The notes beneath the pieces were generated by a model. The model was given only the letters and a program-made list of their open reading frames with translations, searched no databases and was not told where the DNA came from. A program made the translations under genes and the position numbers. This document shows positions 44,852 through 53,844 of a DNA stretch of 64,000 nucleotides, in pieces. The stretch is from JANQMX01 sp965247175 (GTDB taxonomy: Bacteria; Pseudomonadota; Alphaproteobacteria; Kiloniellales; DSM-21159): NCBI GenBank assembly GCA_965247175.1, contig OZ252006.1:620001-684000 (forward strand), written 5' to 3'. The number at the start of each line of letters is the position of its first letter. The stretch's first letter is position 1.

Positions 44852-45613
44852 ATGCTGGAGAGTTTCCGGGCGTTCTTCATCCAGCTTGCGGAGGACTATC
44901 CGCGCTGGAACTTCATCTTCTTCTACGACGAACGGCAATGGGATCGCGTCGTCGAAGGCCTCTACTACACCCTGTTGCTCTCGATCGCTTGCGTCATTGC
45001 CTCAGTGGTCATCGGCATCGTCGGTGCCTGGGCGCAGGGCTCGCCCAAGCGATGGGTGCGCGCCCTGGTGCAGGGCTACATCCAGTTCTTCCGCAACACG
45101 CCGCCCTTCGTACAGCTGTTGTTCTTCTATTTCGCGCTCGGCCAATTCACGCCGACCTATTCGCCGGACGGCTGGCTGGAGTATCCCATCATCTCCAACG
45201 TCGGCTGGGCGATCATCTCGCTCAGCTTCTTCGCCGGTGCCTTCAACGTCGAGATCTTCCGCGCCGGCATCGAGGCCGTGCCTGAGTCGACCCAGGAGGC
45301 TGCTTCCTCGCTCGGTTTCACGCGATTGCAGACCTACACAGAGGTGGTGCTGCCGTTGGCTTTCCGGGTGTCGCTGCCGGCGCTGAACAACAACCTGGTG
45401 AATCTGGTCAAAACCACGACCCAGGCCTTCGCCATCGCGGTGCCTGAGCTGCTCTATCAGAGCGTCAGCATCTGGAACGACTTCCCCAGCGCGCAGTACC
45501 CCACCATGCTGATGCTCTTCGTTGTCTATATCGGCCTGGTGGGCATCCTGGTGCTCGGCATGCACCGCTGGGAGAAGGCGATGCGCATCCCGGGCTATGG
45601 GGTGGGCGCATGA
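44852..45613 (+). CDS. Amino-acid-type ABC transporter permease
   Basis: A 253-residue HisM/GlnP-type permease with about five membrane segments. The family's EAA loop appears in EIFRAGIEAVPESTQEAASSLGFTRLQ, followed by VVLPLAFRVSLPALNNN. The N-terminus has FFYDERQWDRVVEGLYYTLLLS. Its stop overlaps the next permease start by 4 bases (ATGA), which fits a heterodimeric channel. Confidence 0.93.
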   Translation: MLESFRAFFIQLAEDYPRWNFIFFYDERQWDRVVEGLYYTLLLSIACVIASVVIGIVGAWAQGSPKRWVRALVQGYIQFFRNTPPFVQLLFFYFALGQFTPTYSPDGWLEYPIISNVGWAIISLSFFAGAFNVEIFRAGIEAVPESTQEAASSLGFTRLQTYTEVVLPLAFRVSLPALNNNLVNLVKTTTQAFAIAVPELLYQSVSIWNDFPSAQYPTMLMLFVVYIGLVGILVLGMHRWEKAMRIPGYGVGA

Positions 45614-46506
45614 GCCGCCGCGCTATCCCCGGGCTGAGTGCCGTTGCGACGACCGACCTGCCGGTCCTCAAGCCCTTCGACCCGGCGGGTCGCACGGCAC
45701 ACGACCCGTTGCTCATCTCGCGCTTTCTGGCGCGGCTGGACTGGCGGCACTTCGCCGTCTTCGCGCTCGTTCTGCTGCTTTGGCCCATGGTGGCCTATGC
45801 CCAGAGCCGCTACTCTTATGGCGATGCCTTCGAAGCGCTGGTGCGTTGGATTCCCTTCGTCGTGCTCGACGGCTTCACCTTCAACATAATCATCAGCTTC
45901 TTCTCGATGGCCATCGGCACGCTCGCCGGCGTCATCCTCGGCCTGATGCAGATCTCGCCGCTTGCCTTGGTGCGCCTGCCGGCCATCATCATCACCCAGT
46001 TGTTCCGCAACTCGCCTTGGCTGGTGCTGCTCTTCATCGTGCTGCTGGCCTTCCCGTTCGAGATCGTCATCGGCGATCTTATCCTGCCGTTTCCGGCCTG
46101 GATGAAGGCGGTGATCGGCCTGTCCCTGCCGATCATGGCCAACATCTCCGAGGTGGTGCGCGGCGCGGTGCAATCGGTGCCGTCCGGACAATGGGAGGCT
46201 GCGGAATCGCTTGCTTTCTCGCGGCGCCAGACGCTGTTCGAGATCATCCTGCCGCAGTGCTTCAAGCGCATGATCCCGCCGTGGATGAACTGGTACGCCA
46301 TCCTCACCATGGCGACGCCGCTTTGCTCGCTGCTCGGTGTGGAGGAGATGATCAACCTCTCGCGCCAGGCCATCGAGGCGGAGGACAACCATCCGGAGCT
46401 GCTGGTGCCGTTCTACGGATTCACCCTGCTGCTCTTCTTCGCCTACTGTTATCCGATTGCCCGCTGGACGATCAGTCTTGAGCGGAAGTACGCGGTCAAA
46501 CTCTAG
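45610..46506 (+). CDS. Amino-acid-type ABC transporter permease (second)
   Basis: A 298-residue partner permease. An N-terminal extension (about 60 residues) precedes the membrane domain. The EAA loop is EVVRGAVQSVPSGQWEAAESLAFSRRQ with IILPQCFKRMIPPWMNW. About five to six membrane segments. It starts by an ATGA overlap with the first permease, and the ATPase follows after 26 bases. Confidence 0.92.
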   Translation: MSRRAIPGLSAVATTDLPVLKPFDPAGRTAHDPLLISRFLARLDWRHFAVFALVLLLWPMVAYAQSRYSYGDAFEALVRWIPFVVLDGFTFNIIISFFSMAIGTLAGVILGLMQISPLALVRLPAIIITQLFRNSPWLVLLFIVLLAFPFEIVIGDLILPFPAWMKAVIGLSLPIMANISEVVRGAVQSVPSGQWEAAESLAFSRRQTLFEIILPQCFKRMIPPWMNWYAILTMATPLCSLLGVEEMINLSRQAIEAEDNHPELLVPFYGFTLLLFFAYCYPIARWTISLERKYAVKL

Positions 46507-46532
46507 CCGCGCCACAGGAGGAGGCCCACGCC

Positions 46533-47282
46533 ATGGCCGACTGGACGCCCGATCAACCCATCGTCTCGGTCAAGGATGTCTACAAGTCCTTCGGATCGCT
46601 GGAAGTGCTGAAGGGTGTGACCTTCGATGTGATGAAGGGGGAAGTGATCTGCATCATCGGGCCGTCGGGTTCCGGGAAGTCGACGCTGATCCGCTGCATC
46701 AATGCGCTGAACGACATCCAGTCGGGCTCCATCACAGTCGAGGGGCAGGAGGTGCATGCACACAACTTGGACAAGCTCGAGCTGCGTAAGAAGGTCGGCA
46801 TGGTCTTTCAGCAGTACAATCTCTTCCCGCACAAGACGGCGCTCGAAAACATCATGATGGCACCGGTCAAGGTGCTGAAGGAGCCCAAGGAGCAGGTGGC
46901 CGAACGGGCCCGATCGCTCCTCGCCAAAGTGCGACTGGAAGGGAAGGAGGACAGCTATCCGGGTGAGCTATCGGGCGGCCAGCAGCAGCGGGTGGCCATC
47001 GCGCGTTCGCTCGCCATGCGGCCCGATGTCATGCTGTTCGATGAGGTCACCGCTGCGCTCGACCCGGAAACCGTCAAGGAAGTGCTGGTCACCATCAAGG
47101 ACCTCGCCCAGGAGGGCATGACCTGCATGCTGGTGACCCACGAAATGGGCTTCGCCCGCGAGGTCGCCGATCACATCTATTTCACTGATCGCGGGGTCAT
47201 CGTCGAGCACGGCCCGCCGGCGACTTTCTTCGATCAGGCGCAGGACCCGCGCACCCGCGAGTTCCTCAGTCAGATCTTGTAG
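46533..47282 (+). CDS. Amino-acid-type ABC transporter ATP-binding protein
   Basis: A 249-residue ATPase of the GlnQ/HisP group: Walker A GPSGSGKST, the Q-loop VFQQYNLFPHKTALEN, signature LSGGQQQRVAIARSL, Walker B VMLFDEVTAAL and H-loop VTHEMGF. An AGGAGG ribosome site is present. It completes the binding protein / two permeases / ATPase operon. Confidence 0.95.
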   Translation: MADWTPDQPIVSVKDVYKSFGSLEVLKGVTFDVMKGEVICIIGPSGSGKSTLIRCINALNDIQSGSITVEGQEVHAHNLDKLELRKKVGMVFQQYNLFPHKTALENIMMAPVKVLKEPKEQVAERARSLLAKVRLEGKEDSYPGELSGGQQQRVAIARSLAMRPDVMLFDEVTAALDPETVKEVLVTIKDLAQEGMTCMLVTHEMGFAREVADHIYFTDRGVIVEHGPPATFFDQAQDPRTREFLSQIL

Positions 47283-47291
47283 GCAAGTGCC

Positions 47292-47645
47292 CTAGTTCGC
47301 GAGGGCGGCCTGCTCCTGCAGGGCTGCCGCTACGGACTCGACGTCGACGAAGAGGCCTACGACGCCGCTGATCAGAGCCAGCAGCGCCGCCTGATCCCAG
47401 GCCGTCACGCGCTTGGGCCAGAGCGGATCTCGTCGGATCGCCGCGACGATCAAGGTGCCCAGAGCACCGAAGAACAGCAGCTCGCCGAAGACCGCAACGA
47501 AGAAGACCTGCGGCAGGGTGGAAGCGAAGAAGGCGGCCAATGCGACGGCAATGGCAGTCGCCCAAAGACCGCGGAATGCGGAGCCCTGCTGGGCCTTTTG
47601 CCCAGTGGTTTTGTCCTGTCCGCGTTCGAACTCGTTGCTCTGCAT
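47292..47645 (-). CDS. Small membrane protein of unknown function
   Basis: A 117-residue protein with three likely membrane segments (about 28-48, LLFFGALGTLIVAAI, and ALLALISGVVGLFV). N-terminal 20 residues are polar. No family recognised. It is convergent with the ATPase gene (9 bases apart) and its upstream 287-base spacer is divergent to the YceI-like gene; no clear promoter is seen there. Confidence 0.65.
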   Translation of the reverse strand: MQSNEFERGQDKTTGQKAQQGSAFRGLWATAIAVALAAFFASTLPQVFFVAVFGELLFFGALGTLIVAAIRRDPLWPKRVTAWDQAALLALISGVVGLFVDVESVAAALQEQAALAN

Positions 47646-47932
47646 AGTGCTTCGCCCAAGGTTGTGCGTTCGGTCGATAACTGCCTGTTGATCGAGATGG
47701 GGAGCACTTGTGCAAGCGCAAGAGGCCGATCGCGCACGAGCGGTGAGGCTACAAAGGTTTCACAGCCCGGGTTACGATTGGGGGTGAGGCATGATTGGAG
47801 CCGGCTGCTTCTGCCCCAGAAAGGTCTCGCGTGTCAGCTTCGGCTTCGCGCAAAGCTTCATAGGACGATGGGAGAAGAAGAATGCCGTCCGACCTTCAAA
47901 GGCGGGCGCGCGGAGCTGTGGGAGTAGACGTC

Positions 47933-48529
47933 ATGACCCTTCGCATCACTCAAGTCGGCCTCCTCTCGGCGATTTTGCTTTTCATAGGCAGTGTGGCCTC
48001 AGCGGACGTCGGCTGGTTGCTCAGCCAAACGGAATCCCGGGTGAGCTTCGTATCGGTCAAGCAAGGAACGACCGGTGAGGTGCACCACTTCACAAAGACC
48101 GAAGGAGCAGTCAGCGATCAAGGCACCGTCTCGCTCAGCATCGACACCGCCAGCGTCGAGACGTGGATAGACGTCCGCAACGAGCGCATGGTCGACTATC
48201 TCTTCCAGAGCGCCGTGTTCCCGACGGCAACCCTTTCGATGAAGATCGACATGGAGGAGCTAAGCGAGATGGAGATCGGCGAGACGCGGCAGCTATCCGT
48301 CGTCGGGTCGCTGAGCCTGGTCGGCCAGAGCGGGGACATCGAGGCCGAGCTTTTGGTCAGCCGTCTCGCTGAAGGCAAGGTGCTGGTCGCCACCCTTCAG
48401 CCCATCGTCGTACAGGCGGATGCCTTCGACCTCATCTCCGGTATCGAGACCCTGCGCGAGCTTGCCGAGCTCTCCGCGATCTCGGCTGCGGTCCCCGTCT
48501 CCGCCGTGCTGGTCTTCGTCAAGAACTAG
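47933..48529 (+). CDS. YceI-like periplasmic protein
   Basis: A 198-residue protein with a signal peptide (about 1-24, ending ASA). The mature part fits the YceI lipocalin-like barrel: VGWLLSQTESRVSFVSVKQG, GTVSLSIDTASVETWIDVRNERMVDYLF and FPTATLSMKID. Homologues bind isoprenoid-type lipids. GGAG precedes ATG 47933. The upstream part of the frame is not needed for the family match. Confidence 0.85.
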   Translation: MTLRITQVGLLSAILLFIGSVASADVGWLLSQTESRVSFVSVKQGTTGEVHHFTKTEGAVSDQGTVSLSIDTASVETWIDVRNERMVDYLFQSAVFPTATLSMKIDMEELSEMEIGETRQLSVVGSLSLVGQSGDIEAELLVSRLAEGKVLVATLQPIVVQADAFDLISGIETLRELAELSAISAAVPVSAVLVFVKN

Positions 48530-48697
48530 CCTCCGACACTTTGGCGTGAATACAGAAAACCTCTGTAAATGCTGACGAATCCTGACCGGCGCGTGAGAGC
48601 AGTTGAATTGTCTTCCTGAGCCCAGGGGCGAAATGCGAAGGACCCGTTCTCGTCGAGAGAAGGGCTTGATGAACCCAACTGCTCAGGGAGTCCATCC

Positions 48698-49129
48698 ATG
48701 CGTGCTTTGAGTCTTTCTGTCTTTCTGGCCGGCCTGCTCGCCTTGGCGGCCACGGCGGCCCAAGCCGGCAATCAGCTTCCCGTCGCCATCGCTGGCTACG
48801 ACAGCGTGTCCTACCACAAGGGTGAGCCGCAGCGCGGCGAGGCACGTTTCAATCACTTCTGGAACGGTGCCATCTGGTACTTCGCCTCGGAAGAGAACCG
48901 CAACGCCTTCCGCGATACGCCGGAGCAGTTCGCGCCGAAGTACGACGGCTACTGCGCGTGGGCCGCTTCGCAGGGCTACAAGGCGCCGGGCGACCCGATG
49001 GTCTACGTGGTGCATGACGGCACCCTCTACCTGCAAGTCCACCCCCGGGCGCAGGAGCTTTGGAAAGGTGACAAGGCCGGCAACATCAAGTCGGGCGACG
49101 AAAACTGGCCGCGGATCCACCCGTTCTAA
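48698..49129 (+). CDS. Secreted YHS-domain protein
   Basis: A 143-residue protein with a signal peptide (about 1-23, ending AQA). The YHS-type domain covers LPVAIAGYDSVSYHKGEPQRGEARFNHFWNGAIWYFASEENRNAF and PEQFAPKYDGYCAWAASQGY. The family is small and often binds or senses metals; the classic DPVCGM start is replaced by AGYDSVSYHKG, as in the periplasmic branch. Role unknown. Terminator-like hairpin downstream. Confidence 0.85.
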   Translation: MRALSLSVFLAGLLALAATAAQAGNQLPVAIAGYDSVSYHKGEPQRGEARFNHFWNGAIWYFASEENRNAFRDTPEQFAPKYDGYCAWAASQGYKAPGDPMVYVVHDGTLYLQVHPRAQELWKGDKAGNIKSGDENWPRIHPF

Positions 49130-49157
49130 GCCAGAAGACGGTACTCTACAGACTGCG

Positions 49158-49190
49158 GCGGCGGGGACCGGACGGTCTCCGCCGCTCCTC
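49158..49190. terminator. Hairpin between the YHS and aldolase genes
   Basis: GCGGCGGGGACC (49158-49169) pairs with GGTCTCCGCCGC (49174-49185), 12 pairs with one G-U and a GGAC loop, then TCCTC. It lies between convergent genes and may serve both. Confidence 0.65.
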
Positions 49191-49193
49191 TAT

Positions 49194-49874
49194 TCAGCTG
49201 TCGGAAGCGGACGTGTCTTGCTTGCCGTAGTCCTGAAACAGCGCCAGCACGCGTTTCATCTCAGCCTGGCTGAGCAGCTTCGGCTCGCCGAGCTGTTTGG
49301 CGGCGATGTATTGCCGGCATAAGGCCTCGACCTCGCCCGCCAGCCAGAGCGCCTTCTCGAGGCTCGGGCCGAAGCAGATCATGCCGTGGTTGGCCAAGAG
49401 ACAAGCCCGACGGTGCTCCAGGGCCTTCAGCATGTTCTGCGAAAGCGCCTCTGTGCCGAAGGTGGCGTAGTTGGCGCAGCGCACGCTGCTGCCCCCGGCC
49501 ACGGCCACCATGTAGTGGAAGGCTGGAACCTGCAGGCGCAGGCAGGAGAGGGCCGTGGCGTGGGTTGCGTGGGTGTGGACCACGGCCTCGGCTTCCGGGC
49601 GTGCTGCGTAGATATCCCGGTGCATGCGCCACTCGGAGGAGGGGCGCCAGTCACTCTGCACGTCACCGTCCAGCGTCATAGCGACGATCTGCTCGGGGCC
49701 CGTCTCCTCATAGGGAATGCCCGAGGGCGTGATCAGGAAGCCCTCCTTGGTCCGCACGCTGGCGTTGCCGGAGGTGCCTTGGTTGATGCCGAGCGCGTTC
49801 ATCTTCAGGCAGGTCTCGATGACCGCGTGGCGCAGCTTGGCGTGCTTGAGCTTCTTGGAGGGCGGCTTGGGCAT
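49194..49874 (-). CDS. Class II aldolase/adducin family protein
   Basis: A 226-residue zinc aldolase of the fuculose-phosphate aldolase type. It has NQGTSGNASVR, TPSGIPYEE, catalytic-type Glu 81 in SSEWRMHRDIY, and zinc ligands HTH at 100-102 with a third His in LANHGMICFG. It likely cleaves or decarboxylates a phosphosugar. It belongs to a three-gene set with a phosphatase-type gene and a DeoR regulator. ATG 49874 is preferred; the upstream frame overlaps the phosphatase gene. Confidence 0.88.
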   Translation of the reverse strand: MPKPPSKKLKHAKLRHAVIETCLKMNALGINQGTSGNASVRTKEGFLITPSGIPYEETGPEQIVAMTLDGDVQSDWRPSSEWRMHRDIYAARPEAEAVVHTHATHATALSCLRLQVPAFHYMVAVAGGSSVRCANYATFGTEALSQNMLKALEHRRACLLANHGMICFGPSLEKALWLAGEVEALCRQYIAAKQLGEPKLLSQAEMKRVLALFQDYGKQDTSASDS

Positions 49875-49890
49875 GGGGCGCACTTTGGCG

Positions 49891-50670
49891 CTAGTCGGAG
49901 AGAATGTCCAAGAGCGCGGCATGGATCTCCGGGCTGGCCGCAGCGACGACCCGCCCGTCGGATTGCAGGCTGAGCGCCTGTCCCTGCCAGTCCGTGACGA
50001 TTCCGCCGGCACCTTCGATGACCCCAACCAGCGGCAGGTAGTCGTAGGGCTCGAGCCCGATGTCGACGACGGCGTCGACCCAGCCGGCGGAGAGCTGCGC
50101 GTAGGGATAGCAGTCGCTGGTCGGGCGCTGATAGCGCCCGAGGGCGAGGAGGCGTTGCACCTTGTCCGACTCGCGAGCGATCAACTGCGGTAGATCGTTG
50201 TAGCAGAGAAAGGCCTGCTCCAAGGGAATTCCGGGACAGCATCCGATGGGCGTGCCGTTCAGGCGACTGCCCGGACCGACAGCGCCGGCAAAGCGCTCCC
50301 CGAGCTGGGGCATGTGGATGACGCCGGCGAGCGGGCGGCCCTCGTGCAGCACGCCGACCAGCGTGCCGAAGAGCGGGGCTCCGGCGATAAAGGATTTGGT
50401 GCCGTCGATCGGATCGAGAATCCAGACGAAGGGACGCTCGACACCTTCGGCGCCATACTCCTCGCCCAGGATGCCGTGATCGGGAAAGCGCTCGGCGATG
50501 GCGGCCCGCATGGCGCGTTCCGTCTCGCGGTCGGCGATGGTGACCGGGCTTTCGTCCGCTTTGCTTTCCACGGCAAGGCCGCCGCGGAAGTAGCGCAGCG
50601 TGACCTCGCCGGCCTCAGCTGCCACCTCTTCGGCAACGCTCAGAAGTTCCTCGACGTCAGGCTCGCTCAT
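49891..50670 (-). CDS. Inositol monophosphatase family (histidinol-phosphatase-like) enzyme
   Basis: A 259-residue Mg2+ phosphatase: E70 in LGEEYG, the WILDPIDGTKSF motif with D86, D89 and the C-terminal EPYDYLPLVGVIEGAGG. These are all needed residues of the IMPase fold. The sequence resembles the HisN branch (histidinol phosphatase), but its place between an aldolase and a DeoR regulator fits sugar phosphate metabolism equally well. It overlaps the DeoR gene by 4 bases. Confidence 0.87.
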   Translation of the reverse strand: MSEPDVEELLSVAEEVAAEAGEVTLRYFRGGLAVESKADESPVTIADRETERAMRAAIAERFPDHGILGEEYGAEGVERPFVWILDPIDGTKSFIAGAPLFGTLVGVLHEGRPLAGVIHMPQLGERFAGAVGPGSRLNGTPIGCCPGIPLEQAFLCYNDLPQLIARESDKVQRLLALGRYQRPTSDCYPYAQLSAGWVDAVVDIGLEPYDYLPLVGVIEGAGGIVTDWQGQALSLQSDGRVVAAASPEIHAALLDILSD

Positions 50671-51449
50671 TGGCCAGACTGTCCGGCCGGTTCTGCAACC
50701 ACCACCTCGACCGAAGCCCCGGTGAGGTAGGCGGCAAGCTTCGGTGGCGGCGCCGCATCGGTCACCAGACAGTCGAAGGCGTCGGGCTCGGCAATACGAA
50801 TGGGCGCGCGCAGTCCGAACTTGGTGGAGTCGGCGGCCACGATCCTGCGTTCGGCGCGCTTGAGGATTTCGCGCGAGAAGGCGGCCTCGTCGAGATCGAA
50901 CAGCATGAAGCCGCTGTCCGCGTCGATGGCCGCAGCAGAGAGAATGGCGTAGCGGGCACTGAACTGGCGGACGAAGGAGACTGCTTCTTGCCCGAAGGCG
51001 CCGGCGTCGTGGGAGCGGAGCTCGCCGCCGGCCATGAAGACGCGGTTGTTGTTACGCGTTGCTAGCGCCTGCGCCGCCTCCAAGGAATTGGTCACGACGA
51101 AGAGGTCCTGGTGATTGCGCAGGGCGCGCGCGACATAGGCCGTGGTCGAGCCGATATCGAGGATCAGGGAGTCGCCGTTGCTGATCACCTCAGCCAGACG
51201 CTCGGCGATCAGGCGCTTGGCCTCCGGATTGACGTCCATGCGCTGGTTCAATGTGGGCTCGCGCACGGCTTCGGGCAGGTAGACGCCGCCGTGCACCTTG
51301 CGAACCAGACCCTGCTCGGCCAGCTTCTTGACGTTGCGGCGGATGGTCTCTTCCGACACGGCAAGCCGCTTCGCCAGCTCATGAATCCGCCGCGAGCCGT
51401 AGAGCTTCAGCTCTTCGAGGATCTCCATCTCACGGTGCGTTGCGTGCAT
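50667..51449 (-). CDS. DeoR family transcriptional regulator
   Basis: A 260-residue regulator with an N-terminal DeoR helix-turn-helix (about 5-57: MEILEELKLYGSRRIHELAKRLAVSEETIRRNVKKL then GLVRKVHGG) and a C-terminal sensor domain (ILDIGSTTAYVARAL, VTNSLEAAQALA, FMAGGELRS). DeoR sensors bind phosphorylated sugars. It is the promoter-proximal gene of a three-gene minus-strand set and is divergent from the betaine-type transporter. Start ATG 51449. Confidence 0.93.
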   Translation of the reverse strand: MHATHREMEILEELKLYGSRRIHELAKRLAVSEETIRRNVKKLAEQGLVRKVHGGVYLPEAVREPTLNQRMDVNPEAKRLIAERLAEVISNGDSLILDIGSTTAYVARALRNHQDLFVVTNSLEAAQALATRNNNRVFMAGGELRSHDAGAFGQEAVSFVRQFSARYAILSAAAIDADSGFMLFDLDEAAFSREILKRAERRIVAADSTKFGLRAPIRIAEPDAFDCLVTDAAPPPKLAAYLTGASVEVVVAEPAGQSGQ

Positions 51450-51565
51450 GCTCTTGCTTACGTGTCGGCCGGTTGATCGGTTTGGAGGCGGCGGGAAACG
51501 AACGGTCACAGTCCGTCATTGTCGCTCTTCCTTGAGGTAATCTTCAAGCCGAAGGGGGTTAATTC

Positions 51566-51593
51566 CAACAAAAAACCAAATTGATTGTTGACA
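51566..51593. promoter_or_regulatory. Inverted repeat and -35 box in the DeoR / betaine transporter spacer
   Basis: CAACAA (51566-51571) and TTGTTG (51585-51590) are perfect inverted arms with 13 bases between, in an AT-rich patch. The right arm overlaps a perfect TTGACA (51588-51593) for the rightward promoter; the -10 is poor. An operator for the adjacent DeoR regulator is plausible. Confidence 0.45.
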
Positions 51594-51686
51594 TACGTGG
51601 CTTTTGCTTCGGACACTTCCCCATGACAGCGAGCGGTCTGTCAGAGGAAACGCACAAAGAAAACTGCGAACAGGAAGGGACGAAGC

Positions 51687-52640
51687 ATGGCAAATGCAGG
51701 TGTGAAAGGCCTGTTGCTCGGACTGGCCCTTGGCCTTGGTGTCGCCGGCGCTGCCGCGGCAGACGTCGAATCCAAGGACCCCATCAAGCTGACCCTGCAC
51801 GATTGGACCGGTCAGCTGATCACCACCAAGATGATGGGCGAGGTCCTAAAGAAGGCCGGCTACAACGTCGAATACGTGCAGGCCGACTACATCGCCCAGT
51901 TCGCCGGGCTGAAGACCGGCGACCTCCACGTTGCCATGGAGATTTGGGAGACCACAGGCCGTGACGCGATGGACGAAGCCACGGCGACCGGGAGAGTCGA
52001 GAATCTCGGCGAGACCGGCATGATGGCCATCGAGGAGTGGTGGTATCCGGCTTACATGAAGGAGCGCTGCCCGGGCCTGCCGAACTGGGAGGCTCTGAAC
52101 GACTGCGCTGAAGAGTTCGCCACGCCCGAGACGGATCCCAACGGCCGCTACCTCGGTGGGCCAGTCACCTGGGGCGGCTTCGACGATGAGCGGGCCGAAG
52201 CTCTGGAGCTCGACTTCGAGGTGGTCCACGCCGGCACCGACGCGGCGCTCTTCGCCGAGCTTGAGTCGGCCTATCAGCGCCAGGCGCCGATCTTGCTGTG
52301 GGTCTATGCGCCGCACTGGGCGCCGATCAAGTACGAGGGCGAGTGGATCGAGTTCCCGGAATACACCGCCGACTGCTACAACGATCCCGAGTGGGGCGTG
52401 AACCCGGATATGGCCTACGACTGCGGCAAGCCGCGCGGTCCGATCTGGAAGGTCTCATGGTCTGGCGTGAAGGATAAGTGGCCGGGCGCCCACTCCGCCA
52501 TCCAGGCTTTCCGCGTCTCCAACGACGAGATGGGCGCCATGGTCGCCGCCGTCGATCTCGAGGGCAAAGACCTGGACGCAGTGGTCGCCGAGTGGTTGGC
52601 CAACAACGAGGACACCTGGAAGGGCTGGATCGGGCAATAG
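51687..52640 (+). CDS. proX: Glycine betaine/proline-type ABC transporter, substrate-binding protein
   Basis: A 317-residue binding protein of the OpuAC type, with a signal peptide (about 1-25, ending AAA). The mature part has KLTLHDWTGQLITTKMMGEVLKKAGYNVEYV, GDLHVAMEIWETTG, LLWVYAPHWA and an aromatic-rich WIEFPEYTADCYNDPEWG; such Trp/Tyr clusters hold quaternary ammonium groups. The ligand is likely betaine, choline or a relative. It is the first gene of the transporter set. Confidence 0.88.
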   Translation: MANAGVKGLLLGLALGLGVAGAAAADVESKDPIKLTLHDWTGQLITTKMMGEVLKKAGYNVEYVQADYIAQFAGLKTGDLHVAMEIWETTGRDAMDEATATGRVENLGETGMMAIEEWWYPAYMKERCPGLPNWEALNDCAEEFATPETDPNGRYLGGPVTWGGFDDERAEALELDFEVVHAGTDAALFAELESAYQRQAPILLWVYAPHWAPIKYEGEWIEFPEYTADCYNDPEWGVNPDMAYDCGKPRGPIWKVSWSGVKDKWPGAHSAIQAFRVSNDEMGAMVAAVDLEGKDLDAVVAEWLANNEDTWKGWIGQ

Positions 52641-52655
52641 AGCCTGACCGACTTT

Positions 52656-52699
52656 GGGCCGGCCGAGGGTTTGGGAGTCCTCCCGCCTTTGGCCGGCCC
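52656..52699 (+). terminator. Hairpin after the betaine-type binding protein gene
   Basis: GGGCCGGCC (52656-52664) pairs with GGCCGGCCC (52691-52699), 9 perfect pairs with a 26-base loop that can form a further small stem. There is only a weak T-run. It may be a partial stop or mRNA stabiliser. Confidence 0.45.
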
Positions 52700-52812
52700 G
52701 CATTCTTCCAGTTTGGAACGGGTGCCGTTGCTGCTCGTTCTTCAAAGGACTCCACGCGGGTAACTTGCCTCTATGATCGCATGTAGCGAAACCGCGATGC
52801 CGCGAGGGGACC

Positions 52813-53844
52813 ATGCAGCCTAAGCCGGTCAAGCTGGCCTGCCGAAACGTCTGGAAACTCTTCGGAGAGGGGGCGGAGAGCTTGCTGGCCGCACGGCCCC
52901 ATCCCGAGCTGACGGAGATTCATGCCAGGGGTCTGATTGGCGCCGTGCGCGACGCCAACATCGAGATCCGCGAAGGCGAGATCTTCGTCATCATGGGCCT
53001 GTCCGGCTCCGGCAAGTCCACCCTGGTGCGGTGCCTGTCGCGCCTTATCGAGCCGACCGCCGGCGAGATCCTCTTCGATGGACAGGATCTCCTGCGCGCC
53101 AGCGAGCAGGAGATGATCGAGCTGCGGCGCCACAAGATGGGCATGGTGTTCCAGCACTTCGCCCTGCTGCCCCATCTCTCCGTGTTGCAGAACGTGTCCT
53201 TTCCGCTCGACGTCCAGGGCGTGCCGCGCGCCGAGCGGGAGGCGGCGGCGCGGGACGTCATCGAGCTTGTTGGCCTGAAAGGGCGGGAGAGCTACTTTCC
53301 ACGCGAGCTTTCCGGCGGGCAGCAGCAGCGGGTCGGCATCGCGCGCTCGCTCGCCGTGAAGCCCGAGCTCTGGTTCCTGGACGAACCCTTCTCGGCGCTC
53401 GATCCGCTCATTCGCCGCGAGATGCAGGACGAGTTCCTGCGGCTGCAGAGCGTGCTGCATAAGACCATCGTCTTCATCACCCACGACTTCGAGGAGGCCA
53501 TCCGCCTGGCCGACCGCATCGGCATCATGAAGGATGGCGAGGTTATCCAGGTCGCCTCTCCGGAAGAGCTGGTGCTGTCTCCGGCCAACGATTACGTCGC
53601 CGAATTCACCAAGCACATTCCCCGCGCCAAGGTGCTGACGGTCCGTTCCGTCATGCAGCCCGGCGCACCGACGGGCGAGGTGACCGGAGAGGTCAGCGCG
53701 GCGGCGCGGATCGAGGATGTCGCCGACCGGGTGGAAGCCTCCGACCGGCCCCATGCCGTCATCGACGAGGACGGCGCGGTGATCGGCAGTATTGGCCGCC
53801 AGACGGTGGTCGACGTGTTGGTCGGGCGAGGCGCATCGCGATGA
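52813..53844 (+). CDS. proV: Glycine betaine/proline-type ABC transporter, ATP-binding protein
   Basis: A 343-residue ATPase of the ProV/OpuAA type: Walker A GLSGSGKST, Q-loop VFQHFALLPHLSVLQN, LSGGQQQRVGIARSL, WFLDEPFSALD. An extra N-terminal block (about 45 residues) and a C-terminal CBS-like segment (HAVIDEDGAVIGSIGRQ) are typical. Its stop overlaps the permease start by 4 bases. Confidence 0.94.
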   Translation: MQPKPVKLACRNVWKLFGEGAESLLAARPHPELTEIHARGLIGAVRDANIEIREGEIFVIMGLSGSGKSTLVRCLSRLIEPTAGEILFDGQDLLRASEQEMIELRRHKMGMVFQHFALLPHLSVLQNVSFPLDVQGVPRAEREAAARDVIELVGLKGRESYFPRELSGGQQQRVGIARSLAVKPELWFLDEPFSALDPLIRREMQDEFLRLQSVLHKTIVFITHDFEEAIRLADRIGIMKDGEVIQVASPEELVLSPANDYVAEFTKHIPRAKVLTVRSVMQPGAPTGEVTGEVSAAARIEDVADRVEASDRPHAVIDEDGAVIGSIGRQTVVDVLVGRGASR

